Source of the DNA: Veillonella sp.
GTDB lineage: Bacteria > Bacillota_C > Negativicutes > Veillonellales > Veillonellaceae
Length of the DNA: 8,581 nucleotides
Direction: 5' to 3'
Assembly: GCA_018367495.1 (NCBI GenBank)
Contig: JAGZGB010000066.1
Span: forward strand, 1 to 8,581
Part shown: positions 5,706 through 8,581 of the stretch, one piece after another
How the letters are laid out: every line of letters starts with the position of its first letter
How positions within the stretch are numbered: the stretch's first letter is position 1
Program-made: the position numbers and the translations under genes
Notes under the pieces: generated by a model
Told to the model about the DNA's origin: nothing
Database searches by the model: none
Seen by the model: only the letters and a program-made list of their open reading frames with translations

Positions 5706-7073
5706 ATGAAATTAAGACATTTGTTATTGTTAAGTTGTATTGGATTTATAGGGACTATAGGGGTATCTCATGCCATTGATGTTAATATCCCTGGTGCTCG
5801 TCCAGATATTGCGAAAGAGGCCTATCAAGAATATCGTATTCAGGGGGACGTGGCAAAAAAAATTGATGACCGTCAAGCAAGGGAAGTAAAAAAATGGGCA
5901 CAAAATCAACCAAATTATAATAATGAAAAATTAGCTGATGATATTTATAGATCACAAGAATTAGTGAGGGCGATTTATCAGTCTAAAACTGTATATATTA
6001 TTACAGATAATGGGGCAGATATTAAATATACTAGTCCAAAAGAAAGTATATTAGGATGGTCTATTGATCCTAAACATTTTTCTAAATATCCTATTAAGAA
6101 TGGTGGCATAACTTTGTCAGGAGTAGCTGATTATGGCTATGAAACAAGACCACAACCTAAAGGTTCTAAGTGGGAAAATACAAATGTTGAGTATGCAGAC
6201 GTAAATAAATCTATCATACAGGATGTGATTAGAAAGAATTTAGAAAAAGAAAAGATAGTTCCTCGGTTTGTAGATGGCGGTGTGTTTACATATCCTGGTT
6301 TAGAAAAAGCAACTTGGGATGTAATAGGTTTAGATAACCATCATGTAGAGGGGACCATCAATTTTACACTACCAAAAACGCCTACTATTTCCTATCATAT
6401 TGGTCAATCTCTTAATAAAGATATTATAAAAAATATTATTAAAGATGATACTCAACGATCAATATCGGATACGATGGGACCATTGGCTAATTTTGTGTTA
6501 CCTTCGATTAAGTCTGCTAGTGATGTATTGGAATATACTGATCCAGTACGTCTTGGACCTTATACATTCAGAGTATTAAAAAATAGTAAATTTAAGGAGC
6601 ATGAAGTTATAGGTAAAGCGGATTATGATATCTATCAAGCAGGACGTATTAAGGCTGTATTGGGTAAGCAACCTTTAGCAGAAGGTCTTAGTGTTGAGAA
6701 AAAGAATATTCTATATAGTTATTTAAGAATGATTGTTGAAAATCATGGATTAAAAGGGCATAAACGATTACAATATGCCACAGTTTGGAATAATAGTGTA
6801 CCTGCATTATACTTTGAAGCGGTTAAAGAAAATTCAACACTCTTTGGTATGGTATTATATGATAATCAAAATATATATACGTATTATTTATATAAACCAC
6901 ATGATGTTCATGTAAGTAATTATAAATTGCGTGATGTGATTCAATATGTAGATATTAAATCTAGTAAAGGGTTATTTGATAAGGCTACTGTAGGGATTGG
7001 TTTTACTCCGAATCGAATCCAATTTATGGAAGTACGTCCAGATAATAAAAAAGTTGTTAATGATAAAAAATAA
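5706..7073 (+). CDS. Exported protein of unknown function
   Basis: I do not recognise this 455-residue protein. Residues 1-23 form a signal peptide: basic start MKLRH, hydrophobic core, and a probable signal peptidase I site after S-H-A (23), with IDVNIPG starting the mature chain. A C at 11 follows LLS but is too close to the N-terminus for a normal lipobox. The mature protein has no cysteine and no further membrane segment, so it should be soluble in the periplasm or at the cell surface. Residues 35-95 are charged and look helical; from about 95 there is mixed alpha/beta character with many Tyr, Lys and Asn residues. The C-terminal 60 residues alternate hydrophobic and polar positions in a beta-like manner (near 390-445). 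AAGGAG at 5694-5699 sets the start. Codons look more A/T-biased than in flanking genes. It has its own promoter and shares a bidirectional terminator, giving no clue from an operon. Confidence 0.85.
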   Translation: MKLRHLLLLSCIGFIGTIGVSHAIDVNIPGARPDIAKEAYQEYRIQGDVAKKIDDRQAREVKKWAQNQPNYNNEKLADDIYRSQELVRAIYQSKTVYIITDNGADIKYTSPKESILGWSIDPKHFSKYPIKNGGITLSGVADYGYETRPQPKGSKWENTNVEYADVNKSIIQDVIRKNLEKEKIVPRFVDGGVFTYPGLEKATWDVIGLDNHHVEGTINFTLPKTPTISYHIGQSLNKDIIKNIIKDDTQRSISDTMGPLANFVLPSIKSASDVLEYTDPVRLGPYTFRVLKNSKFKEHEVIGKADYDIYQAGRIKAVLGKQPLAEGLSVEKKNILYSYLRMIVENHGLKGHKRLQYATVWNNSVPALYFEAVKENSTLFGMVLYDNQNIYTYYLYKPHDVHVSNYKLRDVIQYVDIKSSKGLFDKATVGIGFTPNRIQFMEVRPDNKKVVNDKK

Positions 7074-7105
7074 GTAGCAATAAAAAATAATGTAATAGTT
7101 AGCGT

Positions 7106-7146
7106 AAAAAAGAGGTTTAACACTTGAGTGTTAAACCTCTTTTTTT
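7106..7146. terminator. Perfect bidirectional intrinsic terminator
   Basis: An 18-bp perfect stem (7106-7123 with 7128-7145) around the loop TTGA contains the core GAGGTTTAACAC. It is flanked by A and T runs, so both strands have a U tract: T at 7140-7146 for the plus-strand exported-protein gene, and the complement of 7106-7111 for the minus-strand flippase gene, whose stop is at 7151-7153. Confidence 0.93.
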
Positions 7147-7150
7147 ATGC

Positions 7151-8581
7151 TTATCTAAAGAATCTACCTATGAGTGGCATGCTTGCGCCATCATTTTTAT
7201 TAAGTCCTTTTAGAAGAACCATGATAATAACATAGAGCAATAAGCCTTCGATACCTGTGAGTATGAAGTTAACCCACATTGGTAAGATATCTGCTAAGTA
7301 GTGGTAACTCATAAAGATGAGTATACCCATAACACCGGCACTGACCACGTTTTTCCATAGAAGGGAAATATCGAGGAAGTAGCCTGTGTATTTTTTGATG
7401 TAAATCAAGTTGAGTAATGCTGCAAAGCCAATATCAGCAACGGTTGCCCAAGCGGCACCACCGATACCAAGCCATGGGATGGCCGTTAATGTCCAGTTCA
7501 GGATGACTTTGATTACTAACGCAATACCCATATTAATTACAGGAATACGCGGTTTGTTCAGACCTTGTAAGATACCTGTTGTTACTTGGTGTACACCGAG
7601 GAAGAAGATAGAGAACGCAGTGATTTGTGTAGCTAACTCTGCCTTAGGTGCATTATAAATCAAGGTAACTGTTGGGGCAGCTAAGACATATAATAGTACT
7701 GTAAATGGTACAGTAGCCATAAATGTCAATCTCATGGAGCCAGAGGTACGTTCATAAATACCTTGATGATCGCGTTTGGCAAAGGCATGAGAGATAGCTG
7801 GTACAATGCTTGTTGCTAGGGCCGCTGTAATAATGGTAGCCAAGTTGATGAGCGGCACTGCCATACCTGTAAGATAACCGAACAGTTCTGTTACTTCATT
7901 CATCGGGAAACCAGCATCTAAGAGTCGACGTGGTACGATGAGCAGATCGAGGTTAGCCGTCAGTGGCAACATGATACTTGCTAAGGAAATTGGAATAGAC
8001 AATGTTAAGAGGCGTGACAAAATTTCTTTAGCTGATTCACGAGGACCATCGTAGCTTTCACCAGTACTACTAGCTTTAGGCAATTTATAGTAATAGTACA
8101 AGAGCACTAGGAAGGCACCAAAGGCACCGACACCAGCACCTAAGCTAGCACCACCTGCTGCAGCCGGTAGACCATAAGGTAACAAGATAGCTGCGGCACC
8201 GAGCATGACGATAACACGTAACAGTTGTTCTACGATTTGGCTGACCGCCGTTGGCGTCATCATTTCATAGCCTTGGATATACCCGCGGAAGCAGGAAATC
8301 CATGTTACAAAGAATACTGCCGGAGCGAGCGCGATGATAGAGTAGTAGGCACGGCTTTCAGCAATGAGTCCACTAGAGATTAGCCAATCTGCACCAAAGT
8401 ACATGGCAAGACTGGCGATAAAGCCTGTAATGGTTAACATTGTAAAAGATATATTAAATACTCTCTTAGCACCACCAAAGTCGTGTAAGGCTAATCGTTC
8501 TGCCGTCAAAATAGAGATGGCAATCGGCACACCTGCGCTCGAAATTTGTAATAGTAACAAATAGATAGGAAAGGCCATCTG
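7151..8581 (-). CDS. SpoVB/MurJ-like lipid-linked polysaccharide flippase (N-terminus outside window)
   Basis: The frame is open at the right edge (a Gln codon at 8581-8579 precedes the ATG at 8578), so that ATG is internal and the true start lies beyond the window; 476 residues are visible. Counting from the Met at 8578, the family signatures are Q-I-S-S-A-G-V-P-I-A-I-S (11-22), FRGYIQGYEMMTPTA (97-111) followed by SQIVEQLLRV, and late in the protein LQGLNKPRIPVINMGIA and WLGIGGAAWATV. These define the SpoVB group of the MATE/MviN superfamily, polytopic proteins of about 500-550 residues. A polar loop near 165-185 separates the two halves. Members flip lipid-linked cell-wall or capsule precursors across the cytoplasmic membrane. 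Whether this one acts on lipid II, another polyprenyl-linked sugar, or has a sporulation role cannot be told. It ends just before the shared terminator at 7106-7146. Confidence 0.9.
   Translation of the reverse strand, partial: QMAFPIYLLLLQISSAGVPIAISILTAERLALHDFGGAKRVFNISFTMLTITGFIASLAMYFGADWLISSGLIAESRAYYSIIALAPAVFFVTWISCFRGYIQGYEMMTPTAVSQIVEQLLRVIVMLGAAAILLPYGLPAAAGGASLGAGVGAFGAFLVLLYYYYKLPKASSTGESYDGPRESAKEILSRLLTLSIPISLASIMLPLTANLDLLIVPRRLLDAGFPMNEVTELFGYLTGMAVPLINLATIITAALATSIVPAISHAFAKRDHQGIYERTSGSMRLTFMATVPFTVLLYVLAAPTVTLIYNAPKAELATQITAFSIFFLGVHQVTTGILQGLNKPRIPVINMGIALVIKVILNWTLTAIPWLGIGGAAWATVADIGFAALLNLIYIKKYTGYFLDISLLWKNVVSAGVMGILIFMSYHYLADILPMWVNFILTGIEGLLLYVIIMVLLKGLNKNDGASMPLIGRFFR

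Noticed and set aside
5733..5741. Possible lipobox (LLSC, residues 8-11) in the exported protein
   Set aside because: Only ten residues precede the Cys, too short for a lipoprotein signal peptide, and the hydrophobic core continues to a good signal peptidase I site after residue 23.
6941..7123. 60-codon hydrophobic minus-strand frame
   Set aside because: It starts inside the bidirectional terminator stem and overlaps the exported-protein gene antisense; no ribosome binding site is seen.
7410..8564. Plus-strand frames at 7410-7658 and 8364-8564
   Set aside because: Antisense to the flippase gene, whose signature motifs cover these regions.
1..8581. CRISPR arrays, tRNA or rRNA genes, complete insertion sequences, toxin-antitoxin or defence gene clusters
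   Set aside because: I looked for spaced direct repeats, tRNA-like folds, transposase or integrase motifs and small paired genes, and saw none that could be supported.

Overview
The window is an AT-rich bacterial chromosome segment. Its densely packed genes have strong AGGAGG-type ribosome binding sites, and intrinsic terminators separate the transcription units. Gene families and codon style suggest a low-GC Firmicute. A member of the Negativicutes, Veillonella-like, is my best guess, but no rRNA or marker gene is present to prove it.

Layout from left to right. (1) Positions 1-63 on the minus strand hold the first 21 codons of a membrane protein resembling the YkvI family, with its own ribosome binding site and extended -10 promoter. 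(2) Positions 64-471 carry no credible gene but hold several inverted repeats and, at 357-409, the intrinsic terminator of the next gene. (3) Positions 472-1131 (minus) encode a HAD phosphatase of the phosphoglycolate-phosphatase/PpaX type. It is divergent from (4) 1272-2111 (plus), a very acidic 279-residue protein of unknown function that looks like two NTF2-like domains in tandem. (5) A long hairpin at 2159-2243 separates that gene from a convergent two-gene minus-strand operon: 4314-3574 encodes a PuuD-like class I glutamine amidotransferase (gamma-glutamyl hydrolase, peptidase C26), and 3558-2251 an APC-superfamily amino acid/amine permease. (6) A 237-base AT-rich divergent intergenic region with two candidate operators leads to (7) 4552-5589 (plus), an AEC-family permease with its own terminator. 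(8) Positions 5706-7073 (plus) encode an exported protein of unknown function with its own promoter. (9) A perfect bidirectional terminator (7106-7146) separates it from (10) 7151-8581 (minus), the C-terminal part of a SpoVB/MurJ-like flippase that runs off the window.

How the genes work together: the only clear functional unit is the amidotransferase-permease operon, which is best read as uptake and hydrolysis of a gamma-glutamyl compound, or uptake of its product. Three of the eight genes (YkvI-like, APC, AEC) encode putative small-molecule transporters and a fourth a lipid-linked-sugar flippase. The HAD phosphatase, the acidic protein and the exported protein stand as single-gene units. 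I found no CRISPR array, tRNA, rRNA, complete mobile element, phage gene or recognisable defence system. The least explained items are the acidic tandem-domain protein, the exported protein, and the hairpin-rich spacer at 120-290.
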